Source: Rhodobacter sp. (GTDB lineage Bacteria > Pseudomonadota > Alphaproteobacteria > Rhodobacterales > Rhodobacteraceae). Taken from it: DNA of 64,000 nucleotides. The position numbers were made by a program, and so were the translations under genes. Positions 34,892-42,444 of this stretch are shown one piece after another. The notes under the pieces were generated by a model that did not search any database, was not told where the DNA came from, and was given only the letters and a program-made list of their open reading frames with translations. Location of the stretch: positions 62,001 through 126,000 of the forward strand of contig JAIXRW010000005.1 in assembly GCA_027484985.1 (NCBI GenBank), written 5' to 3'. The first letter of the stretch is position 1, and each line of letters starts with the position of its first letter.

Positions 34892-35684
34892 TCTTTATCA
34901 GGTTCAGGACCTGCGGCTTTCGCTGGCGGATATGACGCGCAAACCCCTGCTGGGGCCTGCGCCGCGGCTGGAAATATTGAAGGGGTTGTCCTTCTCCATC
35001 CCCAAGGGGGCGGTGGTGGGCATCGTGGGCGGGTCCGGATCGGGCAAATCGACGCTGGGCCGCGCGCTGGTGCGGCTGCTTCAGCCTTCGGGCGGGGTGG
35101 TGCGGTTCGACGGGGTGGATATCACCCATCTGGACGAGGCTGGCTTGCGCCCGTTGCGGCGGCGGTTCCAGATGATCTTCCAGGACCCGATGAGCAGCCT
35201 GAACCCGCGCCACCGCGTGGGCACGATCATTGCCGAACCGCTGCGCCTGCACGGGTTTAACGATGTGGCCGGGCGCGTGGCGCGGGCGCTGGACCATGTG
35301 GGGCTGCCGCAGGGCTTTGCGGGGCGGTTTCCGCATGAATTGTCGGGCGGGCAGCGGCAAAGGGTGGGGATTGCGCGGGCCATCGCGCTGGAGCCCGATT
35401 TCATTCTGGCCGACGAGATCGTGTCGGGGCTGGATGTGTCGTCACAGGCGCAGGTGCTGAACCTGCTGGAACGGCTGGTGGCGGAACTGGGGCTGACGCT
35501 GGCCTTTATCAGCCATGATCTGAGCGTGATCCGCCGCCTGTGCCAGCGAACCATCGTGCTGTCGCAGGGCGTGATTGTGGAAGACCGGCCCACGGCAGAG
35601 CTGTTCGCCGATCCGCAGGCCGCCTATACCCGCGAATTGCTGGACGCGATCCCCCTGCCCGACCCCGATCAGGTCTGGGCCTGA
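34884..35684 (+). CDS. ABC transporter ATP-binding protein (DppF-like)
   Basis: A 266-residue ATPase. Walker A is GGSGSGKSTLGRALVRL, then FQDPMSSLNPR, the signature FPHELSGGQRQRVGIARA, Walker B ILADEIVSGLDVSSQ, and H-loop FISHDLSVI. Asp-Glu-Ile replaces the more usual Asp-Glu-Pro in Walker B, a tolerated change. It is the last gene of the importer operon and its 3' end overlaps that of the convergent thioesterase gene by 16 bases. Confidence 0.93.
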   Translation: MADLYQVQDLRLSLADMTRKPLLGPAPRLEILKGLSFSIPKGAVVGIVGGSGSGKSTLGRALVRLLQPSGGVVRFDGVDITHLDEAGLRPLRRRFQMIFQDPMSSLNPRHRVGTIIAEPLRLHGFNDVAGRVARALDHVGLPQGFAGRFPHELSGGQRQRVGIARAIALEPDFILADEIVSGLDVSSQAQVLNLLERLVAELGLTLAFISHDLSVIRRLCQRTIVLSQGVIVEDRPTAELFADPQAAYTRELLDAIPLPDPDQVWA

Positions 35685-36115
35685 ACCGGCATCCGGTCTG
35701 CCACGGGGGTCAGGAAACTTTCCAGTTTGGCCTTCACATCTTCGGGCCATGGCATCGAGGTGTGCTTGTCCAGCCAGCTTGCCGCCAGCACCTGTTCGCC
35801 CGACCAGCGGTCCTCATCCCCGCAATGCACGGTATGGCGGATGCGGACCGAGGATTTGCCGACCTTGATCACCGTCAGGCGAAAGGTCAGGCGGTCGCCG
35901 AAGAAGGACGGTTTCGAGAAATCGCAGGACAGGTGCACGGTGGGGGTGCCCCAGCGTTCCTTCCAGATGATCTCGTGCCACGGGTAACCGATATGGGTCC
36001 AGAATTCCTCGACCACGCCATTCAGGATATTCAGGTAGGCGGGGTAATAGGCGGTGCCCGAAATATCGCAATCGCCGAAGTTGAGCATCCGGTCGGTGGT
36101 GAAACTGACGGTCAT
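35669..36115 (-). CDS. Acyl-CoA thioesterase, 4-hydroxybenzoyl-CoA thioesterase-like
   Basis: A 148-residue hotdog protein with the signature FGDCDISGTAYYPAYLNILNGVVEEF; the Asp of CDISG corresponds to the catalytic residue. It resembles the thioesterase at 14056 but is not a close copy. It lies downstream of the kynureninase-like gene on the same strand, 244 bp away across an inverted repeat pair. It could free aromatic acyl-CoA formed by the neighbouring oxidoreductases. ATG 36115 begins at the conserved N-terminus. Confidence 0.87.
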   Translation of the reverse strand: MTVSFTTDRMLNFGDCDISGTAYYPAYLNILNGVVEEFWTHIGYPWHEIIWKERWGTPTVHLSCDFSKPSFFGDRLTFRLTVIKVGKSSVRIRHTVHCGDEDRWSGEQVLAASWLDKHTSMPWPEDVKAKLESFLTPVADRMPVQAQT

Positions 36116-36190
36116 GAACGGTCCTCCCGACCTGCATAGGGGGGCAGGCGCGGCGGGGGCGTCAAGAGGGAATGCTTGGTGCAGCCGTCG

Positions 36191-36353
36191 CACGGGGGGC
36201 TGTCTGCCCCCCGCGGGGCGCGTGCCGCGCCCCTTCCCCCCGAGGATATTTCAAGGCAGAAAATGGCCGGTCCGACTGTTCATTTTCTGCCCTAAAATAT
36301 CCTCGGGGGGTGAGCGGCCAAGGGCCGCGAGGGGGGCAGACGGCCCCCCTTTT
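36191..36353. repeat. Facing pair of dispersed repeat cores with terminator-like hairpin
   Basis: An inverted copy (about 36191-36265) and a direct copy (36281-36351) of the CATTTTCTGCC-type core face each other across about 15 bases. Each carries a G/C hairpin on its outer side. The right one, GGGGGGC / AGACG / GCCCCCC followed by TTTT (36331-36353), looks like an intrinsic terminator on the plus strand. The whole fills the gap between the thioesterase and kynureninase-like genes. Confidence 0.8.
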
Positions 36354-36359
36354 GCGCGA

Positions 36360-37478
36360 TCAGCCGCGCAAGAGCTGGTTCAGGGACGTGCAAAGGCGTT
36401 CGACGCCTGCATCGGTGGTGACGATGCCGGGCGAAAGGCGCAGGGTCTGGCCACGGGCATCGGTGCTGATGCCCTGATCGCGCAAGGCGGCCACGATCTG
36501 GGGCGCGGGGGGCGTGATCTTCATCATCACCGAACCGCCGCGTTTGGCTTCGGGGCGCGGGGTGACGAGCGACAGGCCCATGTCATCGGCGGCCTCGATG
36601 ATCCGCGCGGTCTGGCGGCGGTTCTGGGCGAGGATCGCGCCGTGGTCGGCCTTTGCGTGCCAGTCGAGCGCGGGAAGCGAGGCGATGGCCGCCATGCAGC
36701 CCGGCGTGCCATTGTCGAAGCGGCGGATGTCGGGCGCGTATTCGAAAGTGTCGAGATTCCAGTTGAACGGGTTTTCCTGGCTGAACCATCCGCGCAATTC
36801 GGGCTGGCAGCGGCTGGTCAGGTTGGCCGCCACATGCAGGATGCCCGCACCGGGGGTGCCGCACATCCATTTCAGGCTGGTCGAGATGGTGAAATCGACG
36901 GCGGGTGCCGTGACATCAAAGGGCAGAAGGCCGGCGCCTTGGGTGATATCGACGCCGATGATGCTGCCCACGCTGCGGCCGTGGGCGACCATCGCGGGAA
37001 GGTCGATGCGGTGCGAGGTGGTGGAGGAGACCCATGTAAGAAGCGCGAGGGCGGTATCGGGCGTCCAGTGGGCGAGGAAATCCTCGTCCTCGACATGGGC
37101 GGCACCCTGGCGGAAGGGCACGGTGGTGAGCGTGAAGCCGATGCGTTCGGCCAGTTTGGTCAGAAGGAAATGGTTCGACGGAAAGCAATCGGCCCCGACC
37201 AGCACGCGACGCCCGCGCAGGGTTTCGGGCGGCAGGGCGGTGAGCAGCATGTGCAGGCTTTGCGTCACGCTATCGGTCGTGGTCAGCGTGCCTTCGGGGG
37301 CGTGGATGATGCCGCGCCAGCGGTCGATGAAGCGGGCGCGGTGCGAGAGCAGGTAGCCCCATTGCGCGTCATTCGGGGCGGCCCAGACTTGGGAAAAGGC
37401 GGTCATGGCGCTGGTCAGATCCGTGGCCTTGCCGGGGTAAAGACCGATGGAGTGGTAGAGGAAATAGGCGTCTTCCAT
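36360..37478 (-). CDS. Class V aminotransferase-fold PLP enzyme, kynureninase-like
   Basis: A 372-residue fold-type I PLP enzyme. TTTDSVTQSLHMLLTALPP is the PLP-phosphate region, GVDITQGAGLLPFDV contains the pyridine-binding Asp, and TISTSLKWMCGTPGAGIL holds the probable PLP lysine, Lys203. This layout is closest to kynureninases, which cleave kynurenine to anthranilate and alanine, but the protein is about 40 residues shorter than typical ones and the SLKW motif differs, so another C-C or C-S lyase is possible. AAGGA precedes the ATG. No kynurenine-pathway oxygenase lies nearby. Confidence 0.75.
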   Translation of the reverse strand: MEDAYFLYHSIGLYPGKATDLTSAMTAFSQVWAAPNDAQWGYLLSHRARFIDRWRGIIHAPEGTLTTTDSVTQSLHMLLTALPPETLRGRRVLVGADCFPSNHFLLTKLAERIGFTLTTVPFRQGAAHVEDEDFLAHWTPDTALALLTWVSSTTSHRIDLPAMVAHGRSVGSIIGVDITQGAGLLPFDVTAPAVDFTISTSLKWMCGTPGAGILHVAANLTSRCQPELRGWFSQENPFNWNLDTFEYAPDIRRFDNGTPGCMAAIASLPALDWHAKADHGAILAQNRRQTARIIEAADDMGLSLVTPRPEAKRGGSVMMKITPPAPQIVAALRDQGISTDARGQTLRLSPGIVTTDAGVERLCTSLNQLLRG

Positions 37479-37627
37479 GACGGTCCTTCGGGATTCGGGT
37501 TTGTCCGGCAGGGTGGCAGAAAAGCGCCGCGCCGCAAGGTGTTTCAAGCTTGAAGATTTCCCTGTCTGTCATCTGCGCGCAAGCGGGCGGCGGGGGTGCG
37601 GGCGGTTGGCGGCGCGCGATGTCTGTC

Positions 37628-37692
37628 ATCCCCGCGAAAGCGGGGATCTTTTGGTGACGGAGGGTGGAGGAGATCCCCGCTTGTGCGGGGAT
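37628..37692. repeat. Inverted pair of 20-base hairpin repeats
   Basis: Copies at 37628-37647 (loop GAAA) and 37673-37692 (loop TTGT) face each other across 25 bases. CTGTC before the left copy and GACAG after the right copy form an outer match, so the full inverted repeat is longer than the two hairpins. It lies between the kynureninase-like gene and the glycerate kinase gene. Confidence 0.85.
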
Positions 37693-37753
37693 GACAGGCG
37701 GCGCGGGATGACAGGACGGGCGGAATGACGAGGGGGGAGCGGGGGGGGCGGCG

Positions 37754-39013
37754 TTACAGGATCAGGATGGCGCGGAAGTCGTTCACGTTGGTCAGGGTGG
37801 GGCCGGTGATGACCTGTGCGCCGATGGCGGCAAAGAAGCTGTGGGCATCGTTGGCGGCAAGGTGGGCGGCGGGGTCGGCCCCTGCCCTGCGGGCCTTGGC
37901 AAGGGTTTCGGGGGTGACGATGGCGCCTGCCACCTCGGCCGCGCCATCGATGCCGTCGGTATCGCAGGCGATGGCGTGGATGCCTGCTGCGCCGTTCAGG
38001 GCGAGGGCGAGGGCAAGGGAAAATTCGGCGTTGGGCCCGCCGATACCGGTGCCGCGTTTCGTCACGGTCAGTTCGCCGCCCGAAAGCAAAAGAACGGGCA
38101 GATCATCGGGGCTTTTGGCGGATTTGATCGCCATGGCCTGTGCGGCCATGGCAGCGGCGACTTCGCGGGCCTCGCCCTCGAGCGCGTCGCCAAGGATTTC
38201 GACGTGGCAGCCTGCGGTGCGGGCAAGGTCGGCGGCGGCGGCCAGGGATTGCGCGGGGGCGGCGTAGATCACATTCGTGGTGCGCGACAGGCGCGGATCG
38301 TCGGGGCGCAGCACGCCCGAGCGGGCGATGGCCTGCGTGACCGAAGGCGGAACCGGGATGGTCCAGTCGGCCAGCACCCCAAGCGCATCAGCGGGGGTAG
38401 AGGCATCGCCCACGGTGGGGCCGGAACCGATGAAGGCGGGGTCATCCCCCGGCACATCCGAGATCATCAGCGCGAGCATGCGGGCGGGATAGGCGGCGGC
38501 GGCAAGCTGGCCGCCCTTTACCCGCGAAAGATGCTTGCGCAGCGTATTCATGCGGTCGATGGGCGCGCCGCTGGCCAGAAGTGCGGCATTCACCGCCTGT
38601 TTTTCAGCCAAGCTCAGCCCATCGGCGGGGGCGACCAGCAGGGCCGAGGCCCCGCCCGAGATGAGGGCAAGGACGAAATCGTCCGCGCCCAGCGGTTCGA
38701 GCAGGGACAGCATGCGCTGCGTGGCGGCCTGCCCTGCGGCATCGGGCACGGGATGGGCGGCTTCGACGATCTTGATGCCCTTGCAGGGGCGGGCATAGCC
38801 GTAGCGGGTGATGACCAGCCCGTCACAGGGGCCCCACGCAGCCTCGACCGCTTCGGCCATGCGGGCGCTGGCCTTGCCCGCGCCGACCACGACCACCCTG
38901 CCCTGCGGCCGGGGCGGCAACACGCGGTGCAGCGATTGCATGGGATCGGCCACTTCGACCGCGCGGTCAAAGAGGCTGCGAAGGAAACGGGCGGGGTCGG
39001 ACAGCGGGGCCAT
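37754..39013 (-). CDS. Glycerate 2-kinase (MOFRL family)
   Basis: A 419-residue enzyme of the type 2 glycerate kinases (GckA/TtuD). The motifs VVVVGAGKASARMAEAVE, AAHPVPDAAG, ALISGGASALL, NTLRKHLSRVKGGQLA, ISDVPGDDPAFIGSGPT and GTGIGGPNAEFSLALAL are all present, the last in the MOFRL domain. It phosphorylates D-glycerate, usually to 2-phosphoglycerate, feeding serine-cycle, tartronate or hydroxypyruvate routes into glycolysis. It stands alone, divergent from the photolyase gene. Confidence 0.93.
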   Translation of the reverse strand: MAPLSDPARFLRSLFDRAVEVADPMQSLHRVLPPRPQGRVVVVGAGKASARMAEAVEAAWGPCDGLVITRYGYARPCKGIKIVEAAHPVPDAAGQAATQRMLSLLEPLGADDFVLALISGGASALLVAPADGLSLAEKQAVNAALLASGAPIDRMNTLRKHLSRVKGGQLAAAAYPARMLALMISDVPGDDPAFIGSGPTVGDASTPADALGVLADWTIPVPPSVTQAIARSGVLRPDDPRLSRTTNVIYAAPAQSLAAAADLARTAGCHVEILGDALEGEAREVAAAMAAQAMAIKSAKSPDDLPVLLLSGGELTVTKRGTGIGGPNAEFSLALALALNGAAGIHAIACDTDGIDGAAEVAGAIVTPETLAKARRAGADPAAHLAANDAHSFFAAIGAQVITGPTLTNVNDFRAILIL

Positions 39014-39118
39014 GCGGCAAGGAACACATGGTGCGGGCTGATTTGGCAAGGCGAAGATTGCAGGCGGCGGCGCGATGCCCCCTTTACGAATCTGTTCGGG
39101 CCGATAGATAAATGTTCC

Positions 39119-40633
39119 ATGAATGTTCTCATCTGGTTCAAGCGCGACTTGCGGATTGCCGACCATGCGGCGCTGGCGGAAGCGGCGGGCATGGGTGCGG
39201 TGCTGCCGCTTTACATTGTCGAGCCGGACTATTGGCGGTTGCCCGACACCTCGGCCCGGCAATGGGCCTTTACGGCCGAGGCTTTGACGGATTTGCGCGG
39301 CGATCTGGCGGCGCTGGGCGCGCCTTTGGTGGTGCGGGTGGGCGATGCGGTCGAGGTGCTGGACCGGCTGTGCCGCCAGCACCATATCGCGCGGGTGCTG
39401 AGCCATGAGGAGACAGGGAACCTGTGGACCTATGGCCGCGACCGGCGCGTGGCAGCATGGGCAAGGGGCGCGGGTGTCGAATGGCGCGAGTTGCCGCAGC
39501 AGGGGGTGATCCGCCGCCTGCCGCGCCGAGAGGGCTGGGCCGCGGCGCGGGACGCGGTGATGCGCGAGGGGGTGCTGCCCGCGCCTGCCGGTTTGCAGGC
39601 GGTCAAGGGGGTCGAGCCGGGGCCGATTCCGCCGGCGCGGGCGCTGCGGCTGGCCGATGACCCCTGCCCGCACCGGCAGGCGGGCGGGCGGGCGCAGGGG
39701 TTGCGGATGCTTGAAAGCTTCCTGACCTCGCGCGGCGAGACCTATCGGGCGGCGATGTCCTCGCCCGTTACCGGCGAACGGGCCTGTTCGCGGCTTTCGG
39801 CGCATCTGGCGGTGGGGGCGCTGTCGGGGCGTGAGGTGGTGCAGGCCGCAGCGGCACGGGCGGCCGAGCGGCCGGGCGGGCGCTGGGGCGGATCGCTTTC
39901 ATCGTTCCAGTCGCGGATGGCGTGGCGCGACCATTTCATGCAGAAGCTGGAAAGCGAACCGGCGATCGAGACGCGGGCCTTGCACCGCGCCGCCGATGGT
40001 TTGCGGCCAAGGGAGCCTGATGCGCTGCGCCTTGCGGCATGGGAAAAGGGCGAGACGGGGTTGCCTTTTCTTGATGCCTGCATGCGCTATCTGCGGGCCA
40101 CGGGATGGCTGAATTTCCGGATGCGGGGGATGGTTACATCGGTGGCGGCCTATCACCTGTGGCTGGACTGGCGGGCCACGGGGGCGGTGCTGGCGCGGCG
40201 GTTCACCGATTACGAGCCGGGCATCCATTGGCCGCAGGTGCAGATGCAATCAGGGGTGACGGGGATCAATACGCTGCGGATCTATAACCCCGTGAAACAG
40301 GGGCAGGATCAGGACCCGACCGGCGCCTTTACCCGCCGCTGGGTGCCGGAACTGGCCGCCGTGCCCGATGCCTTTCTGCAAGAGCCGTGGAAATGGAGCG
40401 GTGCGGGGTCGCTGCTGGGGCGGGCCTATCCCGAACCGGTGGTGGATGTGGCCGCCAGCGCAAGGGCCGCACGAGAGGCCTGCTGGGCGCTGCGCCGCGA
40501 ACCGGGGTTCCGGCGCGAGGTGGTCGAGGTGGTGGAGCGCCATGCCAGCCCCGGCCATGACCGCCGCTTTGTCAATGACCGCAGCCCGCGCCGCAGCCCG
40601 CGCGATGCGGGACAGATGAGCTTTGCCTTCTGA
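39119..40633 (+). CDS. Cryptochrome/deoxyribodipyrimidine photolyase family protein
   Basis: A 504-residue flavoprotein. Residues 1-130 form the antenna domain ([18 protein letters not shown]), and the C-terminal half is the FAD domain with [57 protein letters not shown] and [25 protein letters not shown]. It would repair cyclobutane pyrimidine dimers with blue light or act as a light sensor. The cysteine cluster of Fe-S photolyases is not evident. The stop codon overlaps the start of the DUF2256 gene. Confidence 0.9.
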   Translation: MNVLIWFKRDLRIADHAALAEAAGMGAVLPLYIVEPDYWRLPDTSARQWAFTAEALTDLRGDLAALGAPLVVRVGDAVEVLDRLCRQHHIARVLSHEETGNLWTYGRDRRVAAWARGAGVEWRELPQQGVIRRLPRREGWAAARDAVMREGVLPAPAGLQAVKGVEPGPIPPARALRLADDPCPHRQAGGRAQGLRMLESFLTSRGETYRAAMSSPVTGERACSRLSAHLAVGALSGREVVQAAAARAAERPGGRWGGSLSSFQSRMAWRDHFMQKLESEPAIETRALHRAADGLRPREPDALRLAAWEKGETGLPFLDACMRYLRATGWLNFRMRGMVTSVAAYHLWLDWRATGAVLARRFTDYEPGIHWPQVQMQSGVTGINTLRIYNPVKQGQDQDPTGAFTRRWVPELAAVPDAFLQEPWKWSGAGSLLGRAYPEPVVDVAASARAAREACWALRREPGFRREVVEVVERHASPGHDRRFVNDRSPRRSPRDAGQMSFAF

Positions 40634-40791
40634 TGGCGAAGATGCGGAAAAAGGGCGACCTGCCGGAAAAGCCGTGCGCCTGCTGCGGGCGGCCCTTTGC
40701 GTGGCGCAAGAAATGGGAAAAGGTCTGGGACGAGGTCAGGTTCTGTTCCGACCGCTGCCGCGCCGAGGCCAAGCGCAAGGCGCGGGATTAG
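40633..40791 (+). CDS. DUF2256 zinc-ribbon-like small protein
   Basis: A 52-residue basic protein. [19 protein letters not shown] followed by VRFCSDRCR gives two cysteine pairs, a probable zinc-binding site, and matches DUF2256. This family is commonly encoded next to photolyase/cryptochrome genes; here its ATG overlaps the photolyase stop (TGATG), a strong sign of coupled expression. Its role is unknown. The 3' end overlaps the convergent DUF1330 gene by four bases. Confidence 0.88.
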   Translation: MAKMRKKGDLPEKPCACCGRPFAWRKKWEKVWDEVRFCSDRCRAEAKRKARD

Positions 40792-41075
40792 ACCCCGTCC
40801 ACCAGCACGACCATGGCCGTTGCCGCCCCGGCGCGGCGGGCGCGGGCGGTCTGGTATTCGGCGCTGGCATAGCAGGCGCGGGCGGCGGCAAGGCTGGGAA
40901 ATTCGATCACCACATGGCGGGCGAAGGATGGCCCTTCGGGCGTGTCGGCGGTGCCGCCACGGGCAAGGAACCTTGCGCCATGGGCGGCAAAGGCGGCGGG
41001 GGCCAGCGCCTGATAGGCGGCATAGGCATCGGGGTCGGTGACGGTGACATGGGCGATCCAGTAGGCGGGCATCAT
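40788..41075 (-). CDS. DUF1330 domain protein
   Basis: A 95-residue protein with the DUF1330 (dimeric alpha-beta barrel) pattern: [20 protein letters not shown] at the N-terminus, GARFLARGG, and [22 protein letters not shown]. The function is unsettled; relatives occur next to catabolic genes. Of two adjacent ATG codons the first (41075) overlaps the GntR stop (ATGA) and is preferred. It is thus co-transcribed with, and downstream of, the GntR regulator. Confidence 0.87.
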   Translation of the reverse strand: MMPAYWIAHVTVTDPDAYAAYQALAPAAFAAHGARFLARGGTADTPEGPSFARHVVIEFPSLAAARACYASAEYQTARARRAGAATAMVVLVDGV

Positions 41076-41743
41076 TCCCCCGAAAGCAGGCGTTCCGCGA
41101 TGGCGCGGGCCTCGGTCAGATGGTCGCGCACGGCGGCGGCGGCGGCATCGGCATCGCCCGCAAGGATGGCTTCGGCAATACGGGCCATGCGGGCGGGGCC
41201 CGAGACGTGGCGGTCGGTAGTGGCAAGGGTCAGTGCGCGCAGGCGGCTGATGCGGCCGTTCAGGCGTTGCACGATTTCCCATGCGATATGGTGGCCTGCG
41301 GCGCGGAAAATCACCTCGTAAAAGCGGGTGGTCGCGTCGAACAACGCGGTTTCGCCGGCCTGAGGTGCCGCCTGCAAGGCGGAAAGGGCGGCCCGAAGAT
41401 CGGCCCGCATGGCGGCATCGGCCACCCGCGCGCAGCCTGCCGCCGCACCGGATTCGAGCAAGAGCCGGATGTCATAGATCTGGCGCGCCTGATTCAGGTC
41501 GAGCCGCGCCACGACCGGCCCCTTGTGGCCCGCGCTTTCGACCAGACCTTCGGCTTCGAGGATGCGGATCACCTCGCGCACTACGGAACGCGACACGCCG
41601 AGTTGGTCGCAGAGCGCCCGTTCCACCAGACGTTCGCCACTTTTGAACCGGCCCGCGATGATGGCCGCGCGCATCCGGTCAAGCACCATTTCGCGCAGGC
41701 GCTGGGGCGGGGCGTGAATGCGAAGGTCGGGCGCGTCATCCAT
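41072..41743 (-). CDS. GntR family regulator with FCD domain
   Basis: A 223-residue FadR-subfamily regulator. The winged helix is at residues about 15-75 (LREMVLDRMRAAIIAGRFKSGERLVERAL, CDQLGVSRSVVREVIRILEAEGLV), and the all-helical FCD effector domain follows (FDATTRFYEVIFRAAGHHIAWEI). FCD regulators usually respond to carboxylic acids. The gene is divergent from the DUF1185-to-aldehyde-dehydrogenase operon, and a perfect GntR-type palindrome lies in the gap. A TTG two codons upstream of the chosen ATG is a less likely start. Confidence 0.92.
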   Translation of the reverse strand: MDDAPDLRIHAPPQRLREMVLDRMRAAIIAGRFKSGERLVERALCDQLGVSRSVVREVIRILEAEGLVESAGHKGPVVARLDLNQARQIYDIRLLLESGAAAGCARVADAAMRADLRAALSALQAAPQAGETALFDATTRFYEVIFRAAGHHIAWEIVQRLNGRISRLRALTLATTDRHVSGPARMARIAEAILAGDADAAAAAVRDHLTEARAIAERLLSGE

Positions 41744-41800
41744 GGGCAAAGGCTAGCCGTTTTGTCGCGGTGCCGCAATCAGGATTGACATATGGTCTTA

Positions 41801-41810
41801 TGGTATACCA
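41801..41810. promoter_or_regulatory. Candidate GntR operator TGGTATACCA
   Basis: A perfect 10-base palindrome of the form common for FCD-type GntR regulators. It lies 31 bases before the DUF1185 start codon and 57 bases before the GntR start. TTGACA at 41785-41790 could be the -35 element, in which case a bound repressor would block the promoter. Confidence 0.6.
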
Positions 41811-41841
41811 AACTTGACCCAGACATTCCACGAGGTTCCCG

Positions 41842-42444
41842 ATGCCCGCGCTGATCCGCAAGACGCTGCTTCATGTCGAAACGACGCTGATCGAGGGCGG
41901 GCGTGCCGCGCCGCGGCCGCTGAAACTGATCGGGGCGGCGGCGGTGGTCAAGAACCCCTGGGCCGGGCGCGGGTTTGTCGAGGATCTGAAGCCCGAAATC
42001 CATGCCATCGCGCCGGAACTGGGGGCGCTGTTGACGGGCATGATCCTTGAGGCGGCGGGTGGCGGCGCGCAGGTGGAGGGCTATGGCAAGGCGTCGATCG
42101 TGGGGCTGGACGGCGAGGTGGAACATGCCAGCGCCCTGATCCACACGCTGCGCTTCGGCAACCATTACCGGCAGGCGGTGGGGGCCAAGACCTATCTGGC
42201 CTTTACCAATATCCGCGGCGGGGCGAATACGCCGGTGATGATTCCGCTGATGGACAAGAATGACGAAGGGCGCCGCAGCCATTACCTGACGGTGCATTTC
42301 GCCATTCCCGATGCGCCCGCTGCGGATGAGATCGTGGTGGCGCTGGGCGCATCGATCGGGGGGCGGCCGCATCACCGGATCGGGGACCGCTACCAAGACC
42401 TGAAGGATCTGGGCCATGACGCCACTAACCCTGCCGCTGTCTGA
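41842..42444 (+). CDS. DUF1185 (AA_synth, PF06684) family protein
   Basis: A 200-residue protein. The motifs NPWAGRGFVEDL, GYGKASIVGLDGEVEHASALIHTLRFGNHYR, FTNIRGGANTPVMIPLMDKNDEGRRSHYLT and GASIGGRPHHRIGDRYQDL are characteristic. Known structures of this family have a variant of the Bacillus chorismate-mutase-like fold, the same fold class as RidA/RutC, and a role in amino-acid metabolism was only suggested. It leads the operon under the GntR site, and its 3' end overlaps the hydrolase gene by 29 bases. Confidence 0.88.
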   Translation: MPALIRKTLLHVETTLIEGGRAAPRPLKLIGAAAVVKNPWAGRGFVEDLKPEIHAIAPELGALLTGMILEAAGGGAQVEGYGKASIVGLDGEVEHASALIHTLRFGNHYRQAVGAKTYLAFTNIRGGANTPVMIPLMDKNDEGRRSHYLTVHFAIPDAPAADEIVVALGASIGGRPHHRIGDRYQDLKDLGHDATNPAAV

